From Lignipirellula cremea (GTDB lineage: Bacteria; Planctomycetota; Planctomycetia; Pirellulales; Pirellulaceae): a DNA stretch of 64,000 nt. The notes beneath the pieces were generated by a model, which searched no databases, was not told the origin of the DNA, and saw only the letters and a list, made by a program, of their open reading frames with translations. Each line of letters begins with the position of its first letter. Position 1 is the first letter of the stretch. Both the position numbers and the translations under genes were made by a program. Positions 35,292-43,566 of this stretch are shown in pieces. Where the stretch lies: contig NZ_CP036433.1 in assembly GCF_007751035.1 (NCBI RefSeq), positions 5,065,001 to 5,129,000 on the forward strand. Direction: 5' to 3'.

Positions 35292-36971
35292 ATGCGTCGC
35301 TTTTTGAAGAGATTTTCCGCAATGCTCCCGCTGGGCGTTTGGCTATTCTGCGGCGCTCCCATGCTGGCGTCGGCGGCGGGACCGGCCGACAAAGCGGCGA
35401 TCGTCGACCCCGAAGTCGCCCAGTCGGATGTCGACTTCCTTGACGCTGGCGAGTATCGCGGTTCGATTCGCGGACTGCACGGGCAAGCGATTCCCATTGG
35501 CCTGCAGGTTTCGGCCGAAGGGAACGGCGAATTCCGCGGCGCCCTGTTTCGCGGTGGTTTGCCGGGCAGCGGCTGGGACCGAGAGTTGCGTTCGGAATTG
35601 ACAGGTTCTCGCTGGACCGGCCCGGATACTTCAGTGCGTTTGACCAGCGCGGACCACACGGGCCAGTTTGTCCTGGCCGGCGGCAAGTGCCAGGTGCTGG
35701 ACGTCCAGGGCGAGCACCTGGGCGATTTACGCAAAGTCATTCGTCGCAGCCCTACCGAAGGCCTGCGTCCCGCCTCGGAGTCGGTGGTGCTGTTCGACGG
35801 CAGCCCGCATCATCTGGCATCGCCAGTGGTTGACGAGAATGGTCTGCTGGAAGTCGGTTTTACGACAGCAGAACCGTATAATGATTTTCGCATGCATGTG
35901 GAATTTCGTACGCCGTACATGCCGTTGGCGCGGGGCCAGTCACGCGGCAACAGCGGCGTGTATATCCAGCAGCGATATGAAACGCAGATCCTGGATTCGT
36001 TCAGCCTCCCAGGTGTGGAGAATGAATGTGGCGGGCTTTACCGCCAGCGACGTCCCGACCTGAACATGGCGTTTCCGCCGCTAACCTGGCAGACTTACGA
36101 CATCTTTTTCCAGGCGCCCCACTTTAACGACGCGGGCGAGAAGATCGCCAATGCCCGGTTGAGCTTGTATCACAACGGCGTCGCCGTGCACGATGACGTC
36201 GAAATTGTCAGCAAGACGGGAGCCGGCAAGGCGGAAGGGCCGCAGCCATTGCCGATTCTTTTCCAGAACCACCGCGACCCGGTCCGGTTCCGCAATATCT
36301 GGGTAACGCCCGGGACGAAAGCAGCCAGCCGGAAGTTCTCGGTGCATAGCGGTCCCGTCGTGAAGGATGCGCCGGCCCACGATCTCATCGCCAGCCGCGA
36401 TGCCGATCCCCGCTTCAGCACTCCGGCGCCTACTCCCCCGGAAGCAAAGCCGAGCTCGCCGCCGAACGACCAGCCTTCGCCTTCGGACCTGATTCCGGCG
36501 CCCCGAAAACTAACCGAGAATGCGCGACCCGCCGCGGACGAGCCTCCCGGCCCGATCGCTTCGACCAAACCGGAAGCAAAACCTGAGGCAAAACCGAAAC
36601 CGCAGGCCAGGCCTTTAATCGCCGTGCTGGAAGAGGAGCCGCCGAGCCCGGCAGTCCGTGCATCCGCACCACCGGCCCGGGAAATCCAGCCGGCCCCCGA
36701 CGCCAGGCCGCTGGCGTCCACGACTGGCAAAAACGTGGAAGAAGGCAATGCGATTGAAGCAGCCGGCTTTACGGAAGAATCGCGGAAGGAGGCCCCGGCG
36801 ACATCGGATCGGATTAACCGCGGCGAACTGGGACCGGTAAAGTTCAACCGCGCGCCGGGCCGCTGGAACGCAGGTCCCTCGCCGATCGAATCCACCCCGC
36901 TGGGTCAGATTGGCGAGTTGCTGGAAGAATCTCCGAGCAAATCGGCCGTAAGCAATTCGCTGGCGGAATAG
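35292..36971 (+). CDS. Secreted DUF1080 (3-keto-disaccharide hydrolase-like) protein with Pro-rich tail
   Basis: A 559-residue protein. ATG 35292 has GGAG about 11 bases upstream and begins a signal peptide (MRRFLKRFSAMLPLGVWLFCGAPMLASA). Residues about 45-150 form a small beta domain (GEYRGSIRGLHGQAIPIGLQ). Residues about 160-345 are the DUF1080 concanavalin-like domain: VVLFDGSP, FRMHVEFRTPYMP, GNSGVYIQQRYETQILDSF, WQTYDIFFQAP, NGVAVHDD and PILFQNH. DUF1080 includes secreted 3-keto-glycoside hydrolases and lyases. The last 200 residues are Pro/Glu/Ala-rich (repeats of PEAKP) and probably disordered. It ends about 100 bp before the structured acpP leader. Confidence 0.82.
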   Translation: MRRFLKRFSAMLPLGVWLFCGAPMLASAAGPADKAAIVDPEVAQSDVDFLDAGEYRGSIRGLHGQAIPIGLQVSAEGNGEFRGALFRGGLPGSGWDRELRSELTGSRWTGPDTSVRLTSADHTGQFVLAGGKCQVLDVQGEHLGDLRKVIRRSPTEGLRPASESVVLFDGSPHHLASPVVDENGLLEVGFTTAEPYNDFRMHVEFRTPYMPLARGQSRGNSGVYIQQRYETQILDSFSLPGVENECGGLYRQRRPDLNMAFPPLTWQTYDIFFQAPHFNDAGEKIANARLSLYHNGVAVHDDVEIVSKTGAGKAEGPQPLPILFQNHRDPVRFRNIWVTPGTKAASRKFSVHSGPVVKDAPAHDLIASRDADPRFSTPAPTPPEAKPSSPPNDQPSPSDLIPAPRKLTENARPAADEPPGPIASTKPEAKPEAKPKPQARPLIAVLEEEPPSPAVRASAPPAREIQPAPDARPLASTTGKNVEEGNAIEAAGFTEESRKEAPATSDRINRGELGPVKFNRAPGRWNAGPSPIESTPLGQIGELLEESPSKSAVSNSLAE

Positions 36972-37074
36972 TTTCCTGGGGAAGAAAACAAGGGGATTTC
37001 GCTGGTGCATGCCTCCATCCGGTTCCGAAGAAGGGGGCGTGAAACCCAGGGTGAAGGGGGCCAGCAGGGTCGCT

Positions 37075-37143
37075 GGGGTCTTGGATTCCAATTCCTTGCG
37101 GTCAAAAGGATTTGAATCGCGAACCTCACTTGACCAAGACCCC
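37075..37143. repeat. 69-nt inverted-repeat element upstream of acpP
   Basis: A perfect 10-bp inverted repeat (GGGGTCTTGG at 37075-37084, CCAAGACCCC at 37134-37143) encloses a second one (GGTCAA at 37100-37105 with TTGACC at 37130-37135, sharing bases). The overall size and closing stem resemble a tRNA, but no T-loop, D-arm or anticodon arm can be drawn, so it is not called a tRNA. Its 3' arm overlaps the predicted acpP promoter, so it could be an operator or the terminator of the DUF1080 gene. Confidence 0.55.
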
Positions 37144-37159
37144 AAATATCCACTATTCT
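37130..37159 (+). promoter_or_regulatory. Likely sigma-70 promoter for acpP
   Basis: TTGACC (37130-37135), an 18-base spacer, then TATTCT (37154-37159). Transcription would begin near 37166, giving a leader of about 228 bases that contains the hairpin at 37174-37197. A second TTGACA lies at 37239-37244 without a good -10. Confidence 0.4.
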
Positions 37160-37173
37160 GTGCCGCTTAGGTT

Positions 37174-37197
37174 ATCTTGCCTCACCAAAGGCAAGAT
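37174..37197 (+). other. Perfect 9-bp hairpin in the predicted acpP leader
   Basis: ATCTTGCCT (37174-37182) pairs perfectly with AGGCAAGAT (37189-37197) around the loop CACCAA. It would form at the very 5' end of the mRNA from the promoter at 37130-37159. No T-run follows, so an mRNA-stabilising or regulatory hairpin is more likely than a terminator. Confidence 0.45.
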
Positions 37198-37393
37198 GGT
37201 CTAATTTTGGTTTGGGGAAACGTCGTAACCCGATTCTCTTGACAGTTTTCTGCTTCACCTTGTTTTTTAACGTGACACAGAATCTGGCCAGGTGCGATTG
37301 CGGCCTTCCATGGTTTGTGTGCTTGTTATCATTCAGCCTCGTGAATTCTTTGTTTTACGGCGGCGACACGGTCCTTTTAGGGAGGCAGCCAAG

Positions 37394-37630
37394 GTGGCGA
37401 ATACTGCGGAACGAGTCATTGACATCGTTGCGGAACAGCTCGGCGTCGAGAAAGAGAAAATCACCCCGGAAACGTCGTTCGTCGACGATCTGGGTGCGGA
37501 TTCGCTCGACACCGTTGAGCTGGTGATGGAACTCGAGGAAGAGTTTGATATCAACATCCCCGACGACGCTGCGGAAAAAATCCAAACCGTTGGTCAGGCG
37601 ATCGAGTTTATCGACAAAGCTCGTAACTGA
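37394..37630 (+). CDS. acpP: Acyl carrier protein
   Basis: A 78-residue acidic protein carrying growing fatty acyl chains on a phosphopantetheine arm. The attachment site is Ser37 in [14 protein letters not shown], followed by the acidic helix [18 protein letters not shown], all canonical for AcpP. Translation starts at GTG 37394, giving [15 protein letters not shown], with GGGAGG about 9 bases upstream; the frame open from 37292 would add an unrelated N-terminus. The gene is followed 91 bp later by fabF, with a terminator-like hairpin between them that would keep acpP transcripts in excess. Confidence 0.95.
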   Translation: MANTAERVIDIVAEQLGVEKEKITPETSFVDDLGADSLDTVELVMELEEEFDINIPDDAAEKIQTVGQAIEFIDKARN

Positions 37631-37661
37631 GCTGCCGGTCCTTCCTAACAATCGAAATCAT

Positions 37662-37701
37662 CGCTGCTGGGGTTCACTCTCAAGCAGCGTTTTTGTCTTT
37701 T
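37662..37701 (+). terminator. Terminator or attenuator between acpP and fabF
   Basis: CGCTGCT (37662-37668) pairs with AGCAGCG (37683-37689) around a 14-base loop, and the 3' arm is followed at once by TTTTTGTCTTTT. It lies 32 bp after acpP and 20 bp before fabF. Partial termination here would give more acpP than fabF mRNA. Confidence 0.6.
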
Positions 37702-37721
37702 AGGGAATCACAGGCGACATT

Positions 37722-38975
37722 ATGAAACGCCGGGTCGTAATCACCGGTTTAGGCGTGGTCACTTCGTTGAGCCTTCAGGTCGACGATTTGTGGGACCGCG
37801 TGCTAAAAGGCGAAAGCGGAATTCATCCGTTGCAGGTATTTGACACCGACGAATTCAAAGTGAAATTCGGCGGCGATATCCTCAACTGGGATCCTTCCGC
37901 CTATATACCGGAACGAGAAGTCAAAAGGCTCGACCGCTTTACGCAACTCGCCCTGGTGGCGGGGGTCGATGCTGTTAACGACTCGGGAATTGACTTCTCT
38001 CAGTACGATTGTTACCGCTGCGGTGCGATTCTAGGTTCTGGAATCGGCGGCCTGAATGAGATCGAAGAGCAAATGGCTCGCTTGATCTTGAAAGGCCCTA
38101 ACCGCGTCTCTGCGTTGACCGTCCCCAAAATGATGCTCAACGCAGCAGGCGGCAACCTGTCGATCAAGTTTAATCTGCGCGGTCCCAACTTCTCGGTGGC
38201 GACCGCCTGCGCCAGTGCGACCAACGCCATTGGCGACGCCTTCAAGTATATCCAACTGGGTGACGCCGATGTCATGATTACCGGCGGTTCCGAAGCGGCC
38301 ATTACGCGCATGGGACTTAGCGGTTTTCAGAACATGAGGGCGCTTTCTACGCGGAACGAGGCGCCGCAACAGGCCAGCCGTCCCTTTGACCGGGACCGGG
38401 ATGGTTTCGTGTTCAGCGAAGGCGCTGGCATCTTGATTTTTGAAGAACTGGAACACGCCCGGAAGCGGGGCGCTCGGATTTATGCCGAGGTTCTCGGTTA
38501 CGGCTCCAGCGGCGACGCAGGCCACATTACCTCGCCCGATCCGTACGGAGCCGGCGCCGCCAAGGCGATGGAAGCCGCCCTGATTGATGGCAAGCTCAAT
38601 CCGGCCGATGTCGACTATGTCAACGCCCACGGCACCAGCACTCCGCTGGGCGACAAAGCCGAAACCGTTGCGTTGAAAACGGTCTTTGGCGAGCACGCGT
38701 ACAAGATGAGCATTTCCAGCACCAAGAGCCAGTTGGGCCATACGCTGGGGGCCAGCGGCGGCATCGAAGCGGTGCTCTGCGCCAAAGCGATTGTCGCAAA
38801 CGTGGTGCCGCCGACGATCAATCTCGATACGCCTGATCCCGAATGCGATCTCGACTATACGCCGCATCAGCCGAAAGAACGGAACCTGCGCGTGGTGATG
38901 AGCAATAGCTTCGGCTTTGGCGGACACAACGCCTCGGTGATTCTTGGCGACGTGCGCGAAGACATCGCGTCTTAA
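37722..38975 (+). CDS. fabF: 3-oxoacyl-ACP synthase II (KAS II)
   Basis: A 417-residue condensing enzyme that elongates acyl-ACP with malonyl-ACP. The nucleophile is Cys163 (ATACASATNAIG). The two catalytic histidines are in NAHGTSTPLGD and KSQLGHTLGASG, and the C-terminal NSFGFGGHNAS motif is intact. It begins MKRRVVITGLGVVT, as usual for FabF. Together with acpP just upstream it forms the common acpP-fabF pair; fabD and fabG are not next to it. The downstream gene is convergent, 208 bp away. Regulation may depend on the hairpin between acpP and fabF. Confidence 0.96.
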   Translation: MKRRVVITGLGVVTSLSLQVDDLWDRVLKGESGIHPLQVFDTDEFKVKFGGDILNWDPSAYIPEREVKRLDRFTQLALVAGVDAVNDSGIDFSQYDCYRCGAILGSGIGGLNEIEEQMARLILKGPNRVSALTVPKMMLNAAGGNLSIKFNLRGPNFSVATACASATNAIGDAFKYIQLGDADVMITGGSEAAITRMGLSGFQNMRALSTRNEAPQQASRPFDRDRDGFVFSEGAGILIFEELEHARKRGARIYAEVLGYGSSGDAGHITSPDPYGAGAAKAMEAALIDGKLNPADVDYVNAHGTSTPLGDKAETVALKTVFGEHAYKMSISSTKSQLGHTLGASGGIEAVLCAKAIVANVVPPTINLDTPDPECDLDYTPHQPKERNLRVVMSNSFGFGGHNASVILGDVREDIAS

Positions 38976-39183
38976 ACCGCGGATCGAATCGCTTTGCGGT
39001 CGCGTATCGCTGTGAAACGCGACGGCCAAAGGAAACACGACAGCCGACCGATCTCTCGCCCTGCGTGTTCAGGGGGGAATGTGCGTCGCTTCTATTCGCG
39101 TGCGCTTTGCTTTCTTGCGCACCGGCTGCCTTTGAAGAATGTTTTCCGCTCGGGCTGTTGATGCATGCCTGGTTTTCCGACGG

Positions 39184-40098
39184 TCAGGCGGATCTCTGCA
39201 GGAGGTTGGGCGTCAGCCGTTCCACCTCGATCTGGGACATCAGCTGGTGAATCGGCTGGCCGGTGGCGTACTGCAGTCGGATCCGCAAACCGTCTCCGGG
39301 TTGAACCTGGATTGCCTGCCGCAGCGGGGCGACCAGCACCTGGCTGGCGTCAGCAAACGGCCCCTTCTCCGCAAGCGTCTCGGTCAGCAAATGGCGGGTC
39401 GTTAAACGCAAGGCGTTCAGCCTGCCTGCCGCCTGCACCTGGACGACGCCCTCCCAGTCGAAGGCTCGCGGCAAGGGCAGGCGGTAGTTCGCCATGGCGT
39501 ACTGTCTCGGTTCCGCCAGCGGCTTGTCGGTGGCCAGCAGCGGAGAGCTTGACTGGTAATGCGGCATGGGCGTCTGGCAGGCTGGCTGACAGAAAATATG
39601 CTCCACGGGCTGAACCGCCAGCTGCGAGGCCCAGGGAGCCATCACCGGCAGCGGACCGCCAAATCGGGCAAAGTAGTTCGCCTGGAACGTCGCGAGCGCG
39701 TGCAGCGGCGGCTCCTGCAGTAATGCCGGCGAGTTCGGTTCGCATATCACCAGATCGACGGGCTCCGGCGGCAGGAAGTCCAGAATGCTGGCCCTTGCAA
39801 CCTGGACCCGGGCCTTGCCGGCCGCCAGCTGAAAACGCTGTTCTGCGACGTCCGCTGAGAGCGAGTTTGGCTCGACATAGTAGATGCGAGCCGCTTTCTG
39901 CGTTGCAAATACCGCCAATGGACGCGCGCCGCTGCCGAACTCAAGCACGCTGCCGCCTTCGGGAACTGTCATCCGCAGGGCCGTTCGAAATGCGCTGGTG
40001 CGGGCAAAATCGGGAGAATACGCAGGCCGTTCGGGCGAGGAAGTGTGTTGCCCAGGCCGATGCAGATCAGGGCAAGAGGGATTCATTCGGGCATCCAT
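39184..40098 (-). CDS. Protein arginine methyltransferase-like SAM-dependent enzyme
   Basis: A 304-residue protein if it begins at ATG 40098 (MDARMNPSC; ATG 40086 is an alternative); the frame is open to 40539 but upstream residues look non-coding. Motif I is VLEFGSGARPLAVFA (51-65) and post-I is IYYVEPNS (72-79). After VDLVICE there is Glu120, eight residues, then Glu129 (CEPNSPALLQE), matching the E-x8-E double-E loop of PRMTs. The C-terminal 150 residues are beta-rich (LRLTTRHLLTE, QPGDGLRIRLQYATG), like the PRMT barrel. Arginine methylation is therefore inferred; other O- or N-methylation is possible. It is convergent with fabF and divergent from a TIM-barrel gene. No ribosome site is evident. 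Confidence 0.65.
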   Translation of the reverse strand: MDARMNPSCPDLHRPGQHTSSPERPAYSPDFARTSAFRTALRMTVPEGGSVLEFGSGARPLAVFATQKAARIYYVEPNSLSADVAEQRFQLAAGKARVQVARASILDFLPPEPVDLVICEPNSPALLQEPPLHALATFQANYFARFGGPLPVMAPWASQLAVQPVEHIFCQPACQTPMPHYQSSSPLLATDKPLAEPRQYAMANYRLPLPRAFDWEGVVQVQAAGRLNALRLTTRHLLTETLAEKGPFADASQVLVAPLRQAIQVQPGDGLRIRLQYATGQPIHQLMSQIEVERLTPNLLQRSA

Positions 40099-40368
40099 AC
40101 AAAAAAGTTCTGATTCCGTTCCAGGCGAAGACGGCGGCTTCAAGGGTCGATCTCGTTCGCAGCGCGGCAGGATAATCACCTGCTCCAAAACAAACAATGC
40201 AGGTTCCCGCAAGATCCAGCACCCCTGCTTTACCCTGTTTGCGCAGACCAGGCTCCTGCGCCGCGGCGGCTGGGGACTGGCGGCCGCAAAGCCAGTTCGT
40301 TTGACGAATTGCAGGCCGTCTGGGGCGGGAATTTTCGAGAAGGTCGCACGGTTGGGCGGCCTGCCCCA

Positions 40369-40396
40369 TTGCCGCTTCCAAAGGATTTGCCATAAT
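40369..40396 (+). promoter_or_regulatory. Candidate promoter for the TIM-barrel/MBL operon
   Basis: TTGCCG (40369-40374), 16 bases, then CATAAT (40391-40396). It lies 70 bp before the TIM-barrel gene, in the divergent region (40099-40465) that otherwise holds no recognised feature. Confidence 0.35.
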
Positions 40397-40465
40397 ACCG
40401 GGTCTTTCCGATGAAAAACCTGGTCGCCATGTTGGCGTTGCATATTTGGGGGGTGGAAGGACCGC

Positions 40466-41446
40466 ATGTTTAAGAACTTAAGTCCCAGAGCATTGGGCAC
40501 CTCGGGCCGGCAAAGCGAAATCATTGAACTCGCTCTCACGTACGGCTTTCACGGCATTGATATGAATTTTGGCGAGTATGCTCGCCGCGCCAGTGTCTAT
40601 GGCATTGAGCATTCCGCACGCTTCGTGCTGAGCGCAAAGAAGCGCCCTGACGGCTTTGAAATTGGCGGTTTCGACCTGCCGTTTTCGCTCAAGGGAGAAG
40701 AAGCGGGCTTCCGCGCCTCGCTGGAAATGCTTCGCGTGTGGGTCAATACGCCCGAGGGCGAAGAGCAGTCGATCGCCGCTTCGGTCGGCGTGAACCGCTG
40801 CCTGGTAGTGGTGGATCCGTTCAGTGATACGCTTGCTTTGCCGGAGAACTTCGAACTGCACCGCACCCGGCTGGGACAGGTCGCCGAGGTGCTCGCCGAA
40901 GGCGGACTGAAGCTGGGCGTTGGCCTGCAGGCCGCAGCCGAAAAGCGTAAAGGCAAAACCCACGAATTCATCCATCAGGCCGCGGAACTGCTCAAATTGA
41001 TCAGCAGCGTCGGTGCGGACAATGTCGGCTTGCTGCTCGATCTGTGGAACTGGAAAGTCGGCGGCGGCACCATGGCGCAGCTGCGTGAATTTGGCGCCGA
41101 CAAAGTCGTCGCCGTGCGGGCGAACGATGTTCCCGAAGGCGCCGACCTCGCTACGATTGGCGAACAGGATCGACTGCTGCCGGGCGAATCGGGCGAAACC
41201 AACGCGGTCGAAGTTCTGGAATGGCTGAAAGACGCCGACTACGACGGACCGGTCACCGTATTCCCCCACCCGCGGAACTTCAAAGGCATGACCCGCGACG
41301 CCATTGTGCAACGCGCCGGTTCGGCCATGAACGACCTGTGGGTCGCCATCGGGCTGGTCCAGGCCAAAGAGAGCGAAGGCGAAGCGGTTGCCGTCGGCGC
41401 CGTCGCAGAAGCCAATGGACAGGACGACTCGACTACGGAAGAGTAG
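40466..41446 (+). CDS. Sugar phosphate isomerase/epimerase-like TIM-barrel protein
   Basis: A 326-residue protein of the xylose isomerase-like/AP endonuclease 2 superfamily. Family-like strands include YGFHGIDMNFG, VNRCLVVVDPF, VGLLLDLWNW, VVAVRANDVP and GPVTVFPHPRNF. Metal ligands are not fully clear: the His of VTVFPHP and the Asp of LLLDLWNW are candidates. GGAAGGA lies just upstream of ATG 40466. The next gene begins on the last base of its TAG stop, so the two are translationally coupled. The C-terminal 25 residues are acidic and Ala/Val-rich. The substrate is unknown; a sugar or sugar phosphate is likely. Confidence 0.75.
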   Translation: MFKNLSPRALGTSGRQSEIIELALTYGFHGIDMNFGEYARRASVYGIEHSARFVLSAKKRPDGFEIGGFDLPFSLKGEEAGFRASLEMLRVWVNTPEGEEQSIAASVGVNRCLVVVDPFSDTLALPENFELHRTRLGQVAEVLAEGGLKLGVGLQAAAEKRKGKTHEFIHQAAELLKLISSVGADNVGLLLDLWNWKVGGGTMAQLREFGADKVVAVRANDVPEGADLATIGEQDRLLPGESGETNAVEVLEWLKDADYDGPVTVFPHPRNFKGMTRDAIVQRAGSAMNDLWVAIGLVQAKESEGEAVAVGAVAEANGQDDSTTEE

Positions 41447-42417
41447 TGAATTTCCACTTTGATCGCGGACTCAAGTTGACGGATATCGATCTGGCGATCG
41501 ATGTCCGTCGACGCCAGCCGCGAGGCTTTGTCTCCCACGCCCATGCGGATCATATCGCTCCGCATGAAACGGCCTACTGTACGCCGGCCACCGCTGTCAT
41601 GTATCGCCATCGACTGGGCGAACATCGCAAGGTCGCCGAAATGCCCTTTGGCAAAACGCTTGAGTGGAGCGATTTGCGGCTCACCACGTTGCCTTCGGGC
41701 CACATCCTGGGCGCCGCCATGTTGCTGGCGGAGTCGGATAAACTTCGACTTTTGTACACAGGCGACTTCAAACTGGGCCACTCCGCCACGGCGGAAAGAG
41801 CTGCCATTCCCCAGGTCGATATCCTGGTGATGGAGAGCACCTTTGGGGATCCCCAGTATCGCTGGCCGGATCGAACGGCCACGCTGGAACGCTTCTTCCG
41901 TCTGGTCGAAGACACACTGAACGACGGTCTTACCCCCCTGGTGCATGCTTATGTCCTGGGCAAGGCGCAAGAGATTACCCGTTTGTTGACCCAGCGCGGG
42001 CTTTGTGTCTATCAGCATCCGCTGATTTATGAAATCAGTCAGCTGTACGAAAAGTGCGGCTGTCCGCTGGGCGACTACCGCCTTTATGAAGGCTCCTGCC
42101 CGCCGGGCGCCGTGGTGATGGCGCCTCCACGTTCCCAGAAACGGGCCGTCGCTTTGTCGGGTCTGGGACCTGTTCGCACGTTTTTTCTTACCGGCTGGGC
42201 GCTCAACAATAGCGTTCCCTGGCGGATGAAGGTCGATCACGCCTTGCCGCTTTCGGATCATGCGGACTACACGGAACTGTTGTCGATGGTCGAGCAGGCC
42301 AATCCCCGCGTGATCTATTGCACCCATGGCCCCGAGAGTTTCGCCGACCGGTTAATCGCCCTGGGCCACGATGCTCGCGTGCTGGGACGCGATAACCAGC
42401 TGCGTCTGTTTGGGTAG
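41446..42417 (+). CDS. MBL-fold (beta-CASP-like) exonuclease family protein
   Basis: A 323-residue metallo-beta-lactamase-fold protein. Motif SHAHADHI (HxHxDH, near residue 27), PSGHILGAA, LYTGDF, VMESTFGDP, LSDHADY and YCTHGPES provide the zinc ligands of the ligase-associated or beta-CASP exonuclease group, which process DNA or RNA ends. Translation starts at GTG 41446 (MNFHFDRGLKLTDIDLAID), overlapping the previous stop as TAGTG, with GGAAGAG just upstream; the longer frame is a shadow of the preceding gene. No DNA ligase gene is adjacent. DNA end processing is the likeliest role, RNA processing the alternative. Confidence 0.82.
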   Translation: MNFHFDRGLKLTDIDLAIDVRRRQPRGFVSHAHADHIAPHETAYCTPATAVMYRHRLGEHRKVAEMPFGKTLEWSDLRLTTLPSGHILGAAMLLAESDKLRLLYTGDFKLGHSATAERAAIPQVDILVMESTFGDPQYRWPDRTATLERFFRLVEDTLNDGLTPLVHAYVLGKAQEITRLLTQRGLCVYQHPLIYEISQLYEKCGCPLGDYRLYEGSCPPGAVVMAPPRSQKRAVALSGLGPVRTFFLTGWALNNSVPWRMKVDHALPLSDHADYTELLSMVEQANPRVIYCTHGPESFADRLIALGHDARVLGRDNQLRLFG

Positions 42418-42647
42418 CGATTGCTGCAGGATGACGCGGCGGAACGTTGTCTTGCAACGCGATTTATCAGGGCGATCTCAGGCCAATCGCGAGTGCCCCC
42501 GTCTGCCCTGGCAGGACGCCCTCGCCAGTTCCCGGCGGTAGAAGACGGGTAAGGGGCCGATTTTTTTGGCACCGTGATCATCAGCAGCGGCGCCTGCGGG
42601 TTACAATCGAGGGTGGATCGTTTTTAACTTTTGCACAGGTCAATCGC

Positions 42648-43487
42648 ATGCGGCGTTCGCCAGTTTGTTTTTTCTGCTGCCTTCTTCTGTCCACCTTGGC
42701 GACATCCCTGACGGCCGGCGAGCCGCCTTTGAAAGGAACTTTTGTCCGGAAAGCGAATCTGCCGGGCGAGTCGTTTCAGGTGGAGGGGCGACCGGCCTTT
42801 GTCCTGTTGCCGCCGGCCGAGAAAAGGCAGAATCCGCAGCCCTGGATTTTTTACGCCCCGACTTTGCCAGCCTATCCCGACATTCATGAGAAATGGATGC
42901 ACGAGCAGTTCCTGGCAGCCGGGATCGCCGTGGCGGGCATCGATGCGGGGGAGGCCTATGGCAGTCCCGACGGCCAGAAGTTGATGACGGCCCTGCACAA
43001 GGAGTTGACGGAAAAACGCGGATTCGCCGCCAGGCCGTGTCTGCTGGGCCGCAGTCGCGGAGGATTATGGGTCAGCAGTTGGGCCATCGCCCACCCCAAT
43101 CAGGTCGCCGGGATTGCCGGGATTTATCCGGTTTTCGACTTGCGCGCCTATCCGGGCCTGGCCCGTGCGGCGTTTGCGTATGGCATGACGACGCAGGAAC
43201 TGGAATCGAACCTGCGGGAGCAGAATCCGATCGCCCGGATCGACGTCCTGGCCAAAGCGCGTATTCCCGTTTTCATTATTCATGGCGATGCAGACACGGT
43301 CGTGCCGCTGAAGGAAAACTCCGCCGCCCTGGCGGAACGCTATCGTCTGGCCGACGCCAGCGAAGCTGTTCAGCTGGTCATCGCCAAAGGGCAAGGCCAT
43401 AACTTCTGGGAAGGTTTTTTCCACTGCCAGGAGCTGGTCGACTTCGCCATTGAAAAGGCAAACAACGGGGTCAAACCGGCCCCGTAA
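42648..43487 (+). CDS. Secreted alpha/beta-hydrolase (prolyl oligopeptidase-like)
   Basis: A 279-residue hydrolase. ATG 42648 starts a signal peptide (MRRSPVCFFCCLLLSTLATSLTA). The nucleophile elbow is GRSRGGLW (Ser near 138), the acid is in HGDADTVVP and the catalytic His in GQGHNFWEG, giving a complete triad. The layout fits S9/dienelactone-hydrolase-like esterases. The ester or peptide substrate cannot be named. It should be periplasmic. The 230-bp upstream region contains nothing else recognised except a TACAAT at 42603 without a -35. Confidence 0.8.
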   Translation: MRRSPVCFFCCLLLSTLATSLTAGEPPLKGTFVRKANLPGESFQVEGRPAFVLLPPAEKRQNPQPWIFYAPTLPAYPDIHEKWMHEQFLAAGIAVAGIDAGEAYGSPDGQKLMTALHKELTEKRGFAARPCLLGRSRGGLWVSSWAIAHPNQVAGIAGIYPVFDLRAYPGLARAAFAYGMTTQELESNLREQNPIARIDVLAKARIPVFIIHGDADTVVPLKENSAALAERYRLADASEAVQLVIAKGQGHNFWEGFFHCQELVDFAIEKANNGVKPAP

Positions 43488-43566
43488 GCGGTGCGAGAAA
43501 CCGTGCTGCGACAATTTGCCGCATTTTCGGCAAGGGATTCGCGAAATAGACTACAGCATTACGTGA

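Noticed and set aside
37075-37143. A tRNA or tRNA-derived gene upstream of acpP
   Set aside because: The length and closing stem resemble a tRNA and the minus strand contains a TTCAAATCC sequence like a T-loop, but the T-stem does not pair, and no D-arm or anticodon arm can be drawn on either strand.
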